Part shown: in pieces, positions 55,699 to 64,000 of the stretch
Position numbering within the stretch: position 1 is the first letter of the stretch
How the letters are laid out: every line of letters starts with the position of its first letter
NCBI RefSeq assembly: GCF_019426345.1
Contig: NZ_JAHLLW010000006.1
Span: forward strand, 1-64,000
Reading direction: 5' to 3'
DNA: 64,000 nt
Source: Marinomonas lutimaris
GTDB lineage: Bacteria > Pseudomonadota > Gammaproteobacteria > Pseudomonadales > Marinomonadaceae
Notes under the pieces: generated by a model
The model's database searches: none
What the model was told of the DNA's origin: nothing
Seen by the model: the letters and a program-made list of their open reading frames with translations, nothing else
Translations under genes and position numbers: made by a program

Positions 55699-57045
55699 TC
55701 AATCAACGTCTATGCCACTTTCTCGCATTTTAGCGATTTTATAGCGTAAAGTTCTAGGACTAATTCCTAGTTTATCTGCAACAACTTTACGTTTGCCGTT
55801 CGCATCGACCAATGCTTGCGCAATAATGCGAAATTCATGCTGCTGAACACCTTTGCCTAAAATCGAAGCAGCGCTGTCTTCATCAGCAATAGTTTCAACA
55901 ACGACAGGCGCCAAACTCATCATATCAAACGCAATATGATCCTCATTGATTTGTGCATTTGGACTTAGAATTAAAGCTCGCTGAATGACATTATCAAGTT
56001 CACGAACGTTTCCAGGCCAAGGGTGAGCTTCTAATTTACTTTGCGCTGATGGCTTTAACGTCGCGCCTGTAATTCGCATTTTGGAGGCATGTTTCGCAAG
56101 CAAATGCTGAGCGACTGGCAAAATATCACCTTTACGCTCACGAATAGGCAACCAACGCAGCGGAAAAACATTTAATCGATAATACAAATCTTCTCTAAAA
56201 CCACCATCACGAACATAATCAGCAAGATCACGGTTAGTGGTTGCTATAATTCGCACATCCAAAGGAATAGATTTTTTGCCGCCAAGACGCTCAACTTCTT
56301 GCTCCTGCAAAACTCGCAGCAGCTTAGCCTGTAAACCAACATCCATCTCGGTTATTTCATCTAACAACAAAGTGCCGCCATTGGCCTGTTCAAATTTGCC
56401 CGCTTGCGAAGATACGGCTCCTGTGTAAGCCCCTTTTTCATAGCCGAACAGAATCGCTTCAAGCATATTTTCAGGAATCGCAGCGCAATTAATCGCAACA
56501 AAAGGCGCATGAGGTCGACTAGAATGCTGATGAATATAGTGAGCCAACACTTCCTTACCAGTACCACTTTCACCACAAATTAATACTGTGGAATCGGTAA
56601 CAGCAACCCGTCTTGCCAATTCTAATAACGCAATACTAGAAGGGTCTTTCGCGATGGGCTGGGGGTTTGTAGATAGCGCTTCTTTGACAGTGTATTTTGC
56701 AATGGCTTTAAGTAGTTCTTCTTCTTGAAAAGGCTTCAATAAATAATCAACTGCACCATCGCGCATGGCTTCCACTGCGTGGGCAATATCCCCATAAGCT
56801 GTCATCAGCATAATAGGCAATTCTGGGTATGTATCGATAACATGATGCAGTAATCCATAGCCATCCATGCCTGGCAAGTTCACATCAGACACCACCATAT
56901 CAAAGAGATTGTGCTTCAATGCAACCACGGCTTCTTCAGCACTGTAAACTATTTTGCATTGGTAACTTGCCAACATCAGCGTATCTTCCAGCGCTTCAGC
57001 AAGTCCCTTGTCATCTTCTACTATTAATAACTTAACTTCAGACAT
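55699..57045 (-). CDS. fleR: Sigma-54 flagellar response regulator FleR (FlrC)
   Basis: A 448-residue NtrC-family activator. The receiver has Asp54 (VVSDVNLPGMDG). The AAA+ domain has Walker A GESGTGKE near 161, the sigma-54 contact loop GAYTGA near 222 and GGTLLLDEI. A Fis-type helix-turn-helix follows at the C-terminus (GKRKVVADKLGISPRTLRYKI). Phosphorylated by FleS, it would drive mid-class flagellar promoters such as the one at 43935. It is the only full-length sigma-54 activator seen in this window. Confidence 0.95.
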   Translation of the reverse strand: MSEVKLLIVEDDKGLAEALEDTLMLASYQCKIVYSAEEAVVALKHNLFDMVVSDVNLPGMDGYGLLHHVIDTYPELPIMLMTAYGDIAHAVEAMRDGAVDYLLKPFQEEELLKAIAKYTVKEALSTNPQPIAKDPSSIALLELARRVAVTDSTVLICGESGTGKEVLAHYIHQHSSRPHAPFVAINCAAIPENMLEAILFGYEKGAYTGAVSSQAGKFEQANGGTLLLDEITEMDVGLQAKLLRVLQEQEVERLGGKKSIPLDVRIIATTNRDLADYVRDGGFREDLYYRLNVFPLRWLPIRERKGDILPVAQHLLAKHASKMRITGATLKPSAQSKLEAHPWPGNVRELDNVIQRALILSPNAQINEDHIAFDMMSLAPVVVETIADEDSAASILGKGVQQHEFRIIAQALVDANGKRKVVADKLGISPRTLRYKIAKMRESGIDVD

Positions 57046-57046
57046 G

Positions 57047-58201
57047 TCATACCCTTACAAGAGGAAGCGTCAAACTGGCGGTTGTTCCAGCGCCCTCAAT
57101 ACTGTCTATTTCAAATTGTCCATGATGAGCTCTTGCAATGGCCTTAACAACCATCAAGCCCAACCCAGTTCCATGTTGTTTTGTTGTCACAAAGCCTTCT
57201 TGGACATACTCCAAGTGCGATTTAGACATGCCCACTCCACGATCTTTAAACGTCAGTGTCACATAGCCGTCATTATTGCGCCAATTTAGTTGAACTACGT
57301 CACCTTCTGACTGGGCATCTATGGCGTTATTCAAAAGATTCAACAAAGCACCTAATAATGTTTCTTTATTACACTGAATACAATCTGTTGCCACAAAAGA
57401 GGCACCTAACGCCTCAAACTGCATATTCTTTTGATCGCAAATTTCTTTGCAGTGATTGGTTAATTCTCTAATAAAAACAGAAACACTCACCGTTTCATCC
57501 AGCTTTATTTCACTGCGAGAAAAAATCAACATATCGCGAATTTGTTTTTCAATGTTTGCCAATCGATCCACTAGCTTATTAGCAAATGTCTGACGCATAG
57601 CAGGCGCTAGATCTGGTTTTTGTAAATGACCAGCATAAAGCGTAGCTGAAGATAAAGGCGTTCTAATTTGATGAGCCAACGCCGCGACCATTTTACCCAT
57701 ATTAGATAATCGCTCGTGATGACTCAGTTTTTTCTGTAGCAAATAGGCTTCCGTCAAATCAACCAGAATAACCAACTGACCAGGAACATTCCCCAATGAC
57801 GCTGTCTCGACTCGCACGCGACGGCCACTAACCATACTCACATCATGACCATCATCTTTTTGGGGGCGAAAACTCAAGGGAACAATTTCTCCCCAAGATT
57901 GACCAACTAATGGCAAATTGAATAAGCGATCCGCAACGGGGTTAGCCATAACCACCACCCCCTCTTCATTCAGCAGTAAAACACCCACCGGCATAGATTC
58001 AAAAAGCTGCTGAAACTGTAACACTAAGATACGGTTTTTATCTTGCTCTTGGCGCTTATCCTGCTCAGATTTCTCCAATTTTTCGTATAATCGAACGACT
58101 TCTTGTTGAAGGTCGAGATAGGATTTTGCCAATACATCAGAAGACTCGGAAAACGCTTTAAACGCGGTTTTAAGTTCCGCTATTTCTTCATCTTTTGTCA
58201 C
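57047..58201 (-). CDS. fleS: Flagellar sensor histidine kinase FleS (FlrB)
   Basis: A 384-residue soluble histidine kinase. A helical N-terminus (to about 55) is followed by a PAS domain (about 58-150), HisKA with His in AALAHQIRTPLSSATLYA, and an HATPase with NLLNNAID, DRGVGM and GTGLGLMVVKAIA. The start is GTG, overlapping the mini-FleQ stop (TAGTG). It is coupled one base before fleR. No membrane segment is present, as usual for FleS. Confidence 0.94.
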   Translation of the reverse strand: MTKDEEIAELKTAFKAFSESSDVLAKSYLDLQQEVVRLYEKLEKSEQDKRQEQDKNRILVLQFQQLFESMPVGVLLLNEEGVVVMANPVADRLFNLPLVGQSWGEIVPLSFRPQKDDGHDVSMVSGRRVRVETASLGNVPGQLVILVDLTEAYLLQKKLSHHERLSNMGKMVAALAHQIRTPLSSATLYAGHLQKPDLAPAMRQTFANKLVDRLANIEKQIRDMLIFSRSEIKLDETVSVSVFIRELTNHCKEICDQKNMQFEALGASFVATDCIQCNKETLLGALLNLLNNAIDAQSEGDVVQLNWRNNDGYVTLTFKDRGVGMSKSHLEYVQEGFVTTKQHGTGLGLMVVKAIARAHHGQFEIDSIEGAGTTASLTLPLVRV

Positions 58202-58671
58202 TAAAACTCCGATTTATCAATATTATAGCGACGCATTTTTTCGATAAGCGTTGTACGTTGTATTTGTAGATTCTGCGCAGCCTTAGAAACTACACCTTGA
58301 GTAGACACCAAAGCTTGACGAATCAGCAGCGCCTCTAGGTGGCGAACATGTAAATTCAAGTTCACGCCAGACGCCTGAGGAAAAGTATGTAATTGCTTTA
58401 TTTCTTTAAGCACAGAAGAAAGCGTTTGCGAACGCCAAGGTAACGGGCAAAACCAAACATTATAATCGCCAACTACATCCATTGATTCACAAAGTGAGAT
58501 AACAGGAATCACCTCATCCAGCTCAAAAGACCGCACAGACTTACCTAGCACAACAAAATCTGGTACGTGAAACGCCGTCAACGAAGTACCATGCTCGACT
58601 CCAATAAAGGTCAAGATACTGGAAACACTCGAAATTTCTTCGTCATCAAGACCGCATAACCAAGCTTTCAC
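58201..58671 (-). CDS. Mini-FleQ: FleQ-like protein without the AAA+ domain
   Basis: A 156-residue protein. Residues 1-95 resemble the N-terminal receiver-like domain of FleQ/FlrA (no phosphorylation site visible, as in FleQ). Residues 108-152 match the C-terminal Fis-type helix-turn-helix of FleQ very well (HLEALLIRQALVSTQGVVSKAA, then QRTTLIEKMRRY). The central 240-residue AAA+ domain with Walker motifs and GAFTGA loop is wholly absent. The frame is intact and linked to fleS, so this is not an obvious pseudogene. It could bind FleQ sites but not activate sigma-54 by itself. Its position, directly before fleSR, is that of fleQ in related bacteria. Confidence 0.85.
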   Translation of the reverse strand: MKAWLCGLDDEEISSVSSILTFIGVEHGTSLTAFHVPDFVVLGKSVRSFELDEVIPVISLCESMDVVGDYNVWFCPLPWRSQTLSSVLKEIKQLHTFPQASGVNLNLHVRHLEALLIRQALVSTQGVVSKAAQNLQIQRTTLIEKMRRYNIDKSEF

Positions 58672-58716
58672 ATTAGCACCTCAACCTTAAAAATAAGCAA
58701 TTCTAACTATCATTCT

Positions 58717-58747
58717 ATTATAATGCGTTGTTACTGCTTACTTTCAA
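58717..58747 (-). promoter_or_regulatory. Possible sigma-70 promoter of mini-fleQ-fleSR
   Basis: On the minus strand a perfect TATAAT lies at 58722-58717 with TTGAAA 19 bases upstream. The spacing is longer than ideal. It lies 46 bases before the mini-FleQ ATG. Confidence 0.45.
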
Positions 58748-58777
58748 GCATTTACACAGCTTTTCACCGTATAAAAC

Positions 58778-59458
58778 TTATAATGCCAGCAACAATTCAT
58801 CAAAAACTTGCTGCGAATCAAGCTCGCTTTCACACCAAGGCAGAACACCTAATAATGGTGCGGATATCATATTCATAAGGCTGGCGAGATTCTCATCATA
58901 ATATGGCATTTTTTCCGCACCAGTATTGGCAACCCAACCAGCAAGAGTCAAACCATCACGAGCAATGGCCTCTGCGGTTAGTATCGCGTGATTCAAACAC
59001 CCCAGCTTCATATTAACAACCATAATGACCGGAAAGCCTAAGGATTTTGCTAAGCCAGATAGCAGCTCTCTGTCGTTTAATGGTACTCGCCAACCACCAG
59101 CACCTTCAACTAACGCAAGGTCATGAGGTGTAAGCAATGTGCCTTTAATAAAACCCTCTAACCGAGAAACTGTGACCAAGCGCCCCTCTTTCATTGCAGC
59201 AATATGAGGCGCAATTGCTTCTTCTAAAACGACCGGGTTTACTTGTTCATAGGCTAATTTAACACTGCTTGCCTGCTGAATAAGCAAAGCATCATCATTG
59301 CGCAATTTACCATCAATGCGGTCTGCGCCTGCCGCAATTGGTTTAAGTCCAATTGACTTCAACCCTGCACGTTTGGCAGCATTTAACAAACCAACGGTGA
59401 CATAAGTTTTACCCGCATCGGTATCAATACCTGTTACAAAAAAACGCTTTTTCACCAT
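58778..59458 (-). CDS. bioD: Dethiobiotin synthetase BioD
   Basis: BioD closes the ureido ring: diaminopelargonic acid + CO2 + ATP give dethiobiotin. The 226-residue protein has the P-loop GIDTDAGKTYV (9-19), a Lys in LKPIAAG and VEGAGGWRVPL. It is the last gene of the biotin operon, five bases after bioC. Confidence 0.95.
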   Translation of the reverse strand: MVKKRFFVTGIDTDAGKTYVTVGLLNAAKRAGLKSIGLKPIAAGADRIDGKLRNDDALLIQQASSVKLAYEQVNPVVLEEAIAPHIAAMKEGRLVTVSRLEGFIKGTLLTPHDLALVEGAGGWRVPLNDRELLSGLAKSLGFPVIMVVNMKLGCLNHAILTAEAIARDGLTLAGWVANTGAEKMPYYDENLASLMNMISAPLLGVLPWCESELDSQQVFDELLLAL

Positions 59459-59463
59459 AACTC

Positions 59464-60276
59464 CTAGATACTAATAGGCCGTTGAGCGACCACAAACGAA
59501 ACTTGATAACTCAGAGGAACTCCACATTCATTCCGCTGCTTCTCATACTCCTGCAAAAATGCTTTCCACTTACTGGGTGATGTAGATTGATCGCCATCAG
59601 CCGAGATCAAACTAGCACCGACTTTTTTCAGTGAATAAATAGCGCTTTCAGGTGAATCAAACCACATAGGAATATCTGATAATTGAGAAGATACAAGGTT
59701 CAACTCGGATGCTTTAACACAATCTAAAAGCGCGCCTGATGCCATATACTGATGAACATGTTCTTTATTATCCAAGCCAAACCAAGCTTTACTAATTTCG
59801 GGCATAGAGCCCTGCGAAAGCGTTGAAAAAACCACATAGCCACCTGGCTTGGTGACACGATAAAGCTCTTTAAACAAAACCAAAGGGGTCAGACACCACT
59901 GAATCGCAAGACTCGAAAAAACCAAATCACACGACTTATCTTGAAGAGGTAATTGCTCGGCATCCGCACAAATATAATGGGTATTTTGCAAAGCAGAATA
60001 ACGCTCACTTGCCACGGTTAACATTTGTGACGACAAGTCGAGCGCAATATTACAAATAGGATTTAGTTGTTCAGATAATATCCCTAGAGCCTGACCGGTC
60101 CCCGTTCCAAGATCAAGTACCACGTCTGCCTGATTTAGTGGCAACATCGCCAACAGACGGTCTAGGACAATTTTTTGAAAGTCAGCATAAGAATCATAGG
60201 ACCGAGAAGCTCGATCAAAACGCTTAGCAAGTTGTCGTTTATAGCTAAGCGTCGATATATCAGGAGTTATTAGCAT
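59464..60276 (-). CDS. bioC: Malonyl-ACP O-methyltransferase BioC
   Basis: A 270-residue SAM-dependent methyltransferase. The SAM-binding motif VVLDLGTGTGQALGIL lies near 54-69, and post-motif CDLVFSSLAIQW is present. It methylates malonyl-ACP so the fatty acid pathway can make pimeloyl-ACP. It overlaps bioH by 17 bases. Confidence 0.94.
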   Translation of the reverse strand: MLITPDISTLSYKRQLAKRFDRASRSYDSYADFQKIVLDRLLAMLPLNQADVVLDLGTGTGQALGILSEQLNPICNIALDLSSQMLTVASERYSALQNTHYICADAEQLPLQDKSCDLVFSSLAIQWCLTPLVLFKELYRVTKPGGYVVFSTLSQGSMPEISKAWFGLDNKEHVHQYMASGALLDCVKASELNLVSSQLSDIPMWFDSPESAIYSLKKVGASLISADGDQSTSPSKWKAFLQEYEKQRNECGVPLSYQVSFVVAQRPISI

Positions 60277-61063
60277 CTATAAAGTTTTCTATATGACGCA
60301 CACAAGCCTCTTCATCTTCAAAAAAAGGCTGATGCGCACAATTTGACAGTACAACACATTGCTGCAAAGGATTTACATCAGTTTGTTGCTCTAATGATTT
60401 ACTAGAAACCAACGCATCCTTGCCTCCTAATACGTGTAAATTAGGACAATCCAAAAGCGACCATTCACGGCGCACATCTAGCGATTTTAATAATCTAAGC
60501 CCACCAATAAGAGCTGGACGGCTCAAGGTTTTAACCGGCAAAAAGGTCTGTAATTGTTTAACCAAAGCTCGTTCATTGTCTGCACCTTTAGACTGCAACA
60601 TAACAAACCGCTTAAGACCGTCTTCAGGCGACTGCTCAACCAAAGCCGAAAAAGCATCAAAATCTTCGACGGCCATTGCATCTTCCCAGTTTTCTCGTTT
60701 AATAAAACTCGGTGAAGACGACAAGGTAATCAAACCAAGCACACAACTAGAACGACGCGCAGCAACATAAGCAGATACCATGCCCCCCAGAGACCAACCA
60801 ATCCACCAAGCCTCTTTGGGTGCAACTGCAATCAACTGCTCAGACAAAGCCGCGATATCATAATTAGGCCCAATACGAGAGCGTGAAATCCATTGCTCAT
60901 TAAGCGAAATACCAGGCAAATTCGCTACAACAACATAAAAACGCTGACTCAGACGTAATGCAAAAGAGCGCATCACCTCTTTTGGCATTGCCCAACCAGA
61001 CACCATAAAAATAGCTTGATTAGACGAGTTTCCAAAAGCTTCTGTTTCAATACGTGCTCGCAT
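60260..61063 (-). CDS. bioH: Pimeloyl-ACP methyl ester carboxylesterase BioH
   Basis: A 267-residue alpha/beta hydrolase. The nucleophile lies in WIGWSLGGMVSAYVA, the Asp in LGGKDALV and the His in NCAHQPFFE. It removes the methyl group that BioC adds, ending the pimelate route. The sequence is divergent from E. coli BioH, but its position between bioF and bioC supports the call. Confidence 0.88.
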   Translation of the reverse strand: MRARIETEAFGNSSNQAIFMVSGWAMPKEVMRSFALRLSQRFYVVVANLPGISLNEQWISRSRIGPNYDIAALSEQLIAVAPKEAWWIGWSLGGMVSAYVAARRSSCVLGLITLSSSPSFIKRENWEDAMAVEDFDAFSALVEQSPEDGLKRFVMLQSKGADNERALVKQLQTFLPVKTLSRPALIGGLRLLKSLDVRREWSLLDCPNLHVLGGKDALVSSKSLEQQTDVNPLQQCVVLSNCAHQPFFEDEEACVRHIENFIDANNS

Positions 61064-61075
61064 GCTGTCCCTCTA

Positions 61076-62302
61076 TTACTTTGTATTTAAACGCTTTGGA
61101 TTTAAACATTTTGCGTTTAAAAGTTTCGCTGTTAAAACTTTTTCGAGTGAGTCGCATAATAACACTAAATCTTCATCAGAGTGGGCGGCACTTAAGGTAA
61201 TTCTTAAACGAGCGCTACCTACCGGCACAGTTGGTGGACGAATCGCGGTACACCAGATTCCAAGCACTTTTAATTGCTCGCTAATAGCAATTGCAGCCTT
61301 GCTATCACCAATAACAATCGGCTGAATGGCTGTATTTGAAGGCATTAATGTAACCGGAAGCGACTGAACTCTCTGACGAAAATACGTAATATGCCGAGCT
61401 AGTCTATCTCGCCGTTCCTGACCCTCTGCTGACTGAATAAGCTGCAACGAAGCCAAAGTAGCTCCTGCAATCGCTGGAGACATTGCTGTGGTATACACAT
61501 AAGGTCGAGCAAATTGAGTGAGATAATCCGCATAATCGTTAGATGTCGCCACAAATGCTCCAGCGGTGCCAAACGCTTTACCCAAAGTGCCAACCAAGAT
61601 AGGCAAACTTGTTGCGTCCAGCCCCTCTAGCGCCAAACAACCTCTGCCGTTTTCACCAAGACATCCTAACCCATGAGCATCATCCACCATGAACATCCAA
61701 TCATGTTGATTAGCCAACTGAGACAATTCCGCCAAAGGCGCAATATCACCATCCATACTGAAAACCCCATCGGTGATCAACAAACCACCCGGTGCGGATC
61801 TAGCAATCAACTTTTGCGCACTTTCCACATCACCATGCAAATAACGGCGTAACTGTGCTTGTGCTAACAAAGCGCCATCTATTAAAGACGCATGATTAAG
61901 CTTGTCTTGTACTATAGGACGATTTTTATCCGCGAGCGCAGAAATCACACCAAGGTTTGCCATATACCCAGTACTAAATAGCATGACTCGCTCGTAACCG
62001 AGCCAATCCGCCAAGGCTTCTTCCAACGCTTGATGGGGAGCCAAATGACCACATACTAAGTGAGACGAACCACCACCAACACCATAAGCTTGAGCCGTAT
62101 CATTTAGCGCTTTAATTAGCTTCGGATGATTGGCTAAACCTAGGTAATCGTTCGAGCAAAATGCCGTATAATCTTGAGACTGTATTTGAGTATGCGGAAT
62201 TTGAGGACTATCTAGCGTAATGGTACGACGCATTAAGTCTTGTTGGCGGCGCTCTTCAAGCGCCGCCAACACCCAGTCCGGCGTATTAGACGCTGGCTTC
62301 AT
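61076..62302 (-). CDS. bioF: 8-amino-7-oxononanoate synthase BioF
   Basis: A 408-residue PLP enzyme that joins pimeloyl-ACP and alanine. The PLP lysine is in [12 protein letters not shown] near residue 240, with DDAHGLG and HASLIDGA as cofactor-site motifs. The C-terminus carries an odd tail of five-residue repeats ([20 protein letters not shown]) beyond the normal end of the enzyme. It overlaps bioB by 17 bases. Confidence 0.95.
   Translation of the reverse strand: MKPASNTPDWVLAALEERRQQDLMRRTITLDSPQIPHTQIQSQDYTAFCSNDYLGLANHPKLIKALNDTAQAYGVGGGSSHLVCGHLAPHQALEEALADWLGYERVMLFSTGYMANLGVISALADKNRPIVQDKLNHASLIDGALLAQAQLRRYLHGDVESAQKLIARSAPGGLLITDGVFSMDGDIAPLAELSQLANQHDWMFMVDDAHGLGCLGENGRGCLALEGLDATSLPILVGTLGKAFGTAGAFVATSNDYADYLTQFARPYVYTTAMSPAIAGATLASLQLIQSAEGQERRDRLARHITYFRQRVQSLPVTLMPSNTAIQPIVIGDSKAAIAISEQLKVLGIWCTAIRPPTVPVGSARLRITLSAAHSDEDLVLLCDSLEKVLTAKLLNAKCLNPKRLNTK
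61086..61145. repeat. 15-base tandem repeat at the end of bioF
   Basis: Four imperfect copies of a 15-base unit (TTTAAACGCTTTGGA type) encode the repeated basic tail of BioF on the minus strand. It is immediately before the stop codon. Confidence 0.75.
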
Positions 62303-63395
62303 AAAACAACTTAGACTCTTCTTGTTTTACTGCTTGCGCTGCAATAGCTTCAGCCACCGCTGCATCTGAATGCTCTTCACGCTTCTCTGGATTAATGCCC
62401 AAATTAGCAAACAACGCCATGTCTTTATCGGCTTCTGGGTTGCCAGTAGTAAGCAGCTTTTCACCGTAGAAAATAGAGTTTGCACCCGCCATAAAACACA
62501 AAGCTTGAGTTTGCTCATTCATGCCTTGGCGACCAGCAGACAATCGAACATGTGATTTAGGCATCAAAATACGCGCTACTGCAATCGTACGAATAAATTC
62601 AAACGTATCTAGATCATCAACATTTTCTAACGGCGTTCCTTCCACCTTAACCAACATATTGATTGGCACACTTTCCGGATGTGGAGCCATTTGAGAAAGT
62701 TGGCGCAACAAACCCACACGGTCTTTTTGCTCTTCCCCCATGCCCATAATACCGCCACAGCAAAGCTTGATTCCTGAATCACGAACACGAGACAGCGTGT
62801 CTAAACGATCTTGATAAGTACGAGTGGTAATAATGCTGTCGTAGAACTCAGCAGAGGTATCTAGGTTGTGGTTGTAATAATCCAAACCTACATCTGATAA
62901 ACGCTTTGCTTGATCATCATTTAACGAACCTAGCGTCACACAAGACTCTAAACCTAAAGACTTAACGCCCTTAATCATCTCTAGCACATAAGGGAAATCT
63001 TTCTCGGAAGGATGCTTCCATGCGGCGCCCATGCAAAAACGGCTTGCACCTTTTTCTTTTGCTAAAGCGGCTTCTTCAAGCACCTTCTGCACTTCCATTA
63101 ACTTTTCTTTTTCAAGTTCAGTATTGTAATGACCACTTTGCGGGCAGTACTTACAGTCTTCTGGACAAGCGCCAGTTTTGATCGATAAAAGCGTACTTAC
63201 CTGTACTTCATTTGGCGCAAAATTATCTCTATGGACAGTCTGAGCACGAAACATCAAATCCATAAAGGGCAAATCGAACAACGCTTTTATTTCTGCATGG
63301 GTCCAATCAAAACGCGGTGCGCTCACATTATTTGTAGGCAGAGCGCTTGCGGACATATTCGCTACAGACGTGTTTGTAGACATACTTAAAGACAT
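62286..63395 (-). CDS. bioB: Biotin synthase BioB
   Basis: A radical SAM enzyme of 369 residues that inserts sulfur into dethiobiotin. The 4Fe-4S motif CPEDCKYC has Cys77, Cys81 and Cys84. Conserved [24 protein letters not shown] and the Cys and Arg ligands of the 2Fe-2S cluster are present. The ATG at 63395 has GAGG six bases upstream. A methionine- and serine-rich extension of about 25 residues precedes the usual start of the family. Confidence 0.96.
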   Translation of the reverse strand: MSLSMSTNTSVANMSASALPTNNVSAPRFDWTHAEIKALFDLPFMDLMFRAQTVHRDNFAPNEVQVSTLLSIKTGACPEDCKYCPQSGHYNTELEKEKLMEVQKVLEEAALAKEKGASRFCMGAAWKHPSEKDFPYVLEMIKGVKSLGLESCVTLGSLNDDQAKRLSDVGLDYYNHNLDTSAEFYDSIITTRTYQDRLDTLSRVRDSGIKLCCGGIMGMGEEQKDRVGLLRQLSQMAPHPESVPINMLVKVEGTPLENVDDLDTFEFIRTIAVARILMPKSHVRLSAGRQGMNEQTQALCFMAGANSIFYGEKLLTTGNPEADKDMALFANLGINPEKREEHSDAAVAEAIAAQAVKQEESKLFYEASV

Positions 63396-63428
63396 AGTAT
63401 CCTCGATCCAGAAAAAATTAATGGAGCA

Positions 63429-63456
63429 ATACTAATGGACTGGAAGAAACTGTCAA
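63429..63456 (-). promoter_or_regulatory. Promoter of the biotin operon
   Basis: On the minus strand a perfect -35 TTGACA (63456-63451) is followed after 16 bases by TAGTAT (63434-63429). The bioB ATG is 34 bases further on. The -35 lies inside the BirA operator. Confidence 0.65.
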
Positions 63457-64000
63457 CCACAAAAATAACACAAGTTTACAAGAGTATATTTTTAGACCTA
63501 TGCTATATTTGCAATGCAAAAGCTCAAAACACACTTTGCAAATCCTGCCATGAAGGCTTTCCTGCCAACCTAAATCATTGTCAGCACTGCAAACGCCCAA
63601 CTCAAAAATCCAGCATTTTGTGCGGACAATGCCAAAGCAGCCAACCTGCCTATCAAGTATGTATCGCGCCCTATCGCTTTGAAGGAATCATAAAAACACT
63701 CATCCATAGCATTAAATTTAATCAAGGAACTCATTACATAAGACCACTCATTTACCTATTGAGCGAACACCTCATTGAGTCATATTCGTCTGAAAGCTGG
63801 CCAGAACAGATACTCTATGTACCCAGTCATCCAAGCCGAATCAAGGAGCGTGGATTTTGCCAAACAAAAGCCATGACAACCCAGCTAACGAGAAACCTTA
63901 AAGAGCTTCTGGGCGAAAAATGCCCAGCTATTCCTAAAAACAATCCACTAAGAAAAATTAAAAACACTAAAGCCCAACACTCACTAAGTCGAAAGGAGCG
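63435..64000 (+). CDS. comF: ComF-family phosphoribosyltransferase-like protein, cut by the window end
   Basis: The first 188 codons are present. An N-terminal zinc-binding part has paired cysteines (CYICNAKAQNTLCKSC and HCQHC...CGQC). The domain that follows has the ComF pattern VPSHPSRIKERGF and QHSLSRKER. ComF is needed for DNA uptake in naturally competent bacteria. The start at 63435 places the first 15 codons on the BirA operator and bioB promoter. No closer in-frame start exists before the zinc part. The gene is divergent from bioB, the usual arrangement in gammaproteobacteria. Confidence 0.88.
   Translation, partial: MDWKKLSTTKITQVYKSIFLDLCYICNAKAQNTLCKSCHEGFPANLNHCQHCKRPTQKSSILCGQCQSSQPAYQVCIAPYRFEGIIKTLIHSIKFNQGTHYIRPLIYLLSEHLIESYSSESWPEQILYVPSHPSRIKERGFCQTKAMTTQLTRNLKELLGEKCPAIPKNNPLRKIKNTKAQHSLSRKE
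63450..63481. promoter_or_regulatory. BirA operator controlling bioB
   Basis: On the minus strand, TTGTAAACT and GGTTGACAG are 14 bases apart, close to the BirA palindrome TTGTAAACC-N14-16-GGTTTACAA. It covers the -35 element of the bioB promoter. BirA bound to biotinyl-AMP would repress the operon. It lies within the 5' coding region of comF. Confidence 0.75.

Overview
The window looks like chromosome of a marine gammaproteobacterium of the Oceanospirillales/Pseudomonas side, most likely Marinomonas-like. This is inferred from gene order only: a che/fla/fli cluster laid out as in Pseudomonas, a ccmABCDEFGHI operon, zipA-ligA, and a bioBFHCD operon next to comF. No rRNA, tRNA, CRISPR array, transposase or integrase was seen. 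No gene-free stretch exceeds about 300 bases; the longest gaps (2323-2565, 7092-7316, 4292-4499) hold only hairpins or promoters.

Region 1, 1-12529: accessory DNA. An SOS-boxed umuDC operon lies at the left. A visibly AT-richer defence island follows: a tiny membrane protein, a DUF262/ParB-like plus HEPN RNase pair, a restriction-type controller (C) protein with a C-box facing a winged-helix/coiled-coil gene and an SF2 helicase, and a Hachiman-like nuclease/helicase pair. The island ends inside ligA. The housekeeping ligA (12413-13687) is cut at its OB-fold and has a foreign 38-residue tail. Twelve bases after its stop, with its own good ribosome binding site, begins a complete and divergent NAD-dependent ligase (10458-12401). 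The simplest reading is that the island broke an essential gene and supplied a replacement that is read from the old promoter.

Region 2, 13731-21554: zipA, then the whole cytochrome c maturation operon (ccmA to ccmI), including a 58-residue ccmD. All genes are on the minus strand and mostly overlap.

Region 3, 21553-58747: flagella and chemotaxis. A FliK-like gene with a small FlhB-tail gene (FhlB) stands alone on the plus strand behind a sigma-28-like promoter. The rest is on the minus strand. In transcription order it runs mini-fleQ, fleS, fleR, fliE, F, G, H, I, J, two unrecognised large genes, a STAS protein and its phosphatase/kinase response regulator, fliK (with a sigma-54 promoter), fliL, M, N, O, P, Q, R, flhB, flhA, flhF, fliA, cheY, cheZ, cheA, cheB, motC, motD, parC, parP, cheW and a DUF2802 gene. 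Two linked oddities stand out. The FleQ-like protein is only 156 residues and has lost the whole AAA+ domain, and fleN/flhG, whose product normally binds that domain, is missing from its usual place between flhF and fliA. CheA lacks a recognisable P2 domain and instead has four copies of a motif resembling the CheY-binding tip of FliM.

Region 4, 58778-64000: the biotin operon bioB-F-H-C-D (minus strand) behind a promoter overlapped by a BirA operator. That operator lies inside the first codons of the divergent comF gene, which runs off the window end.
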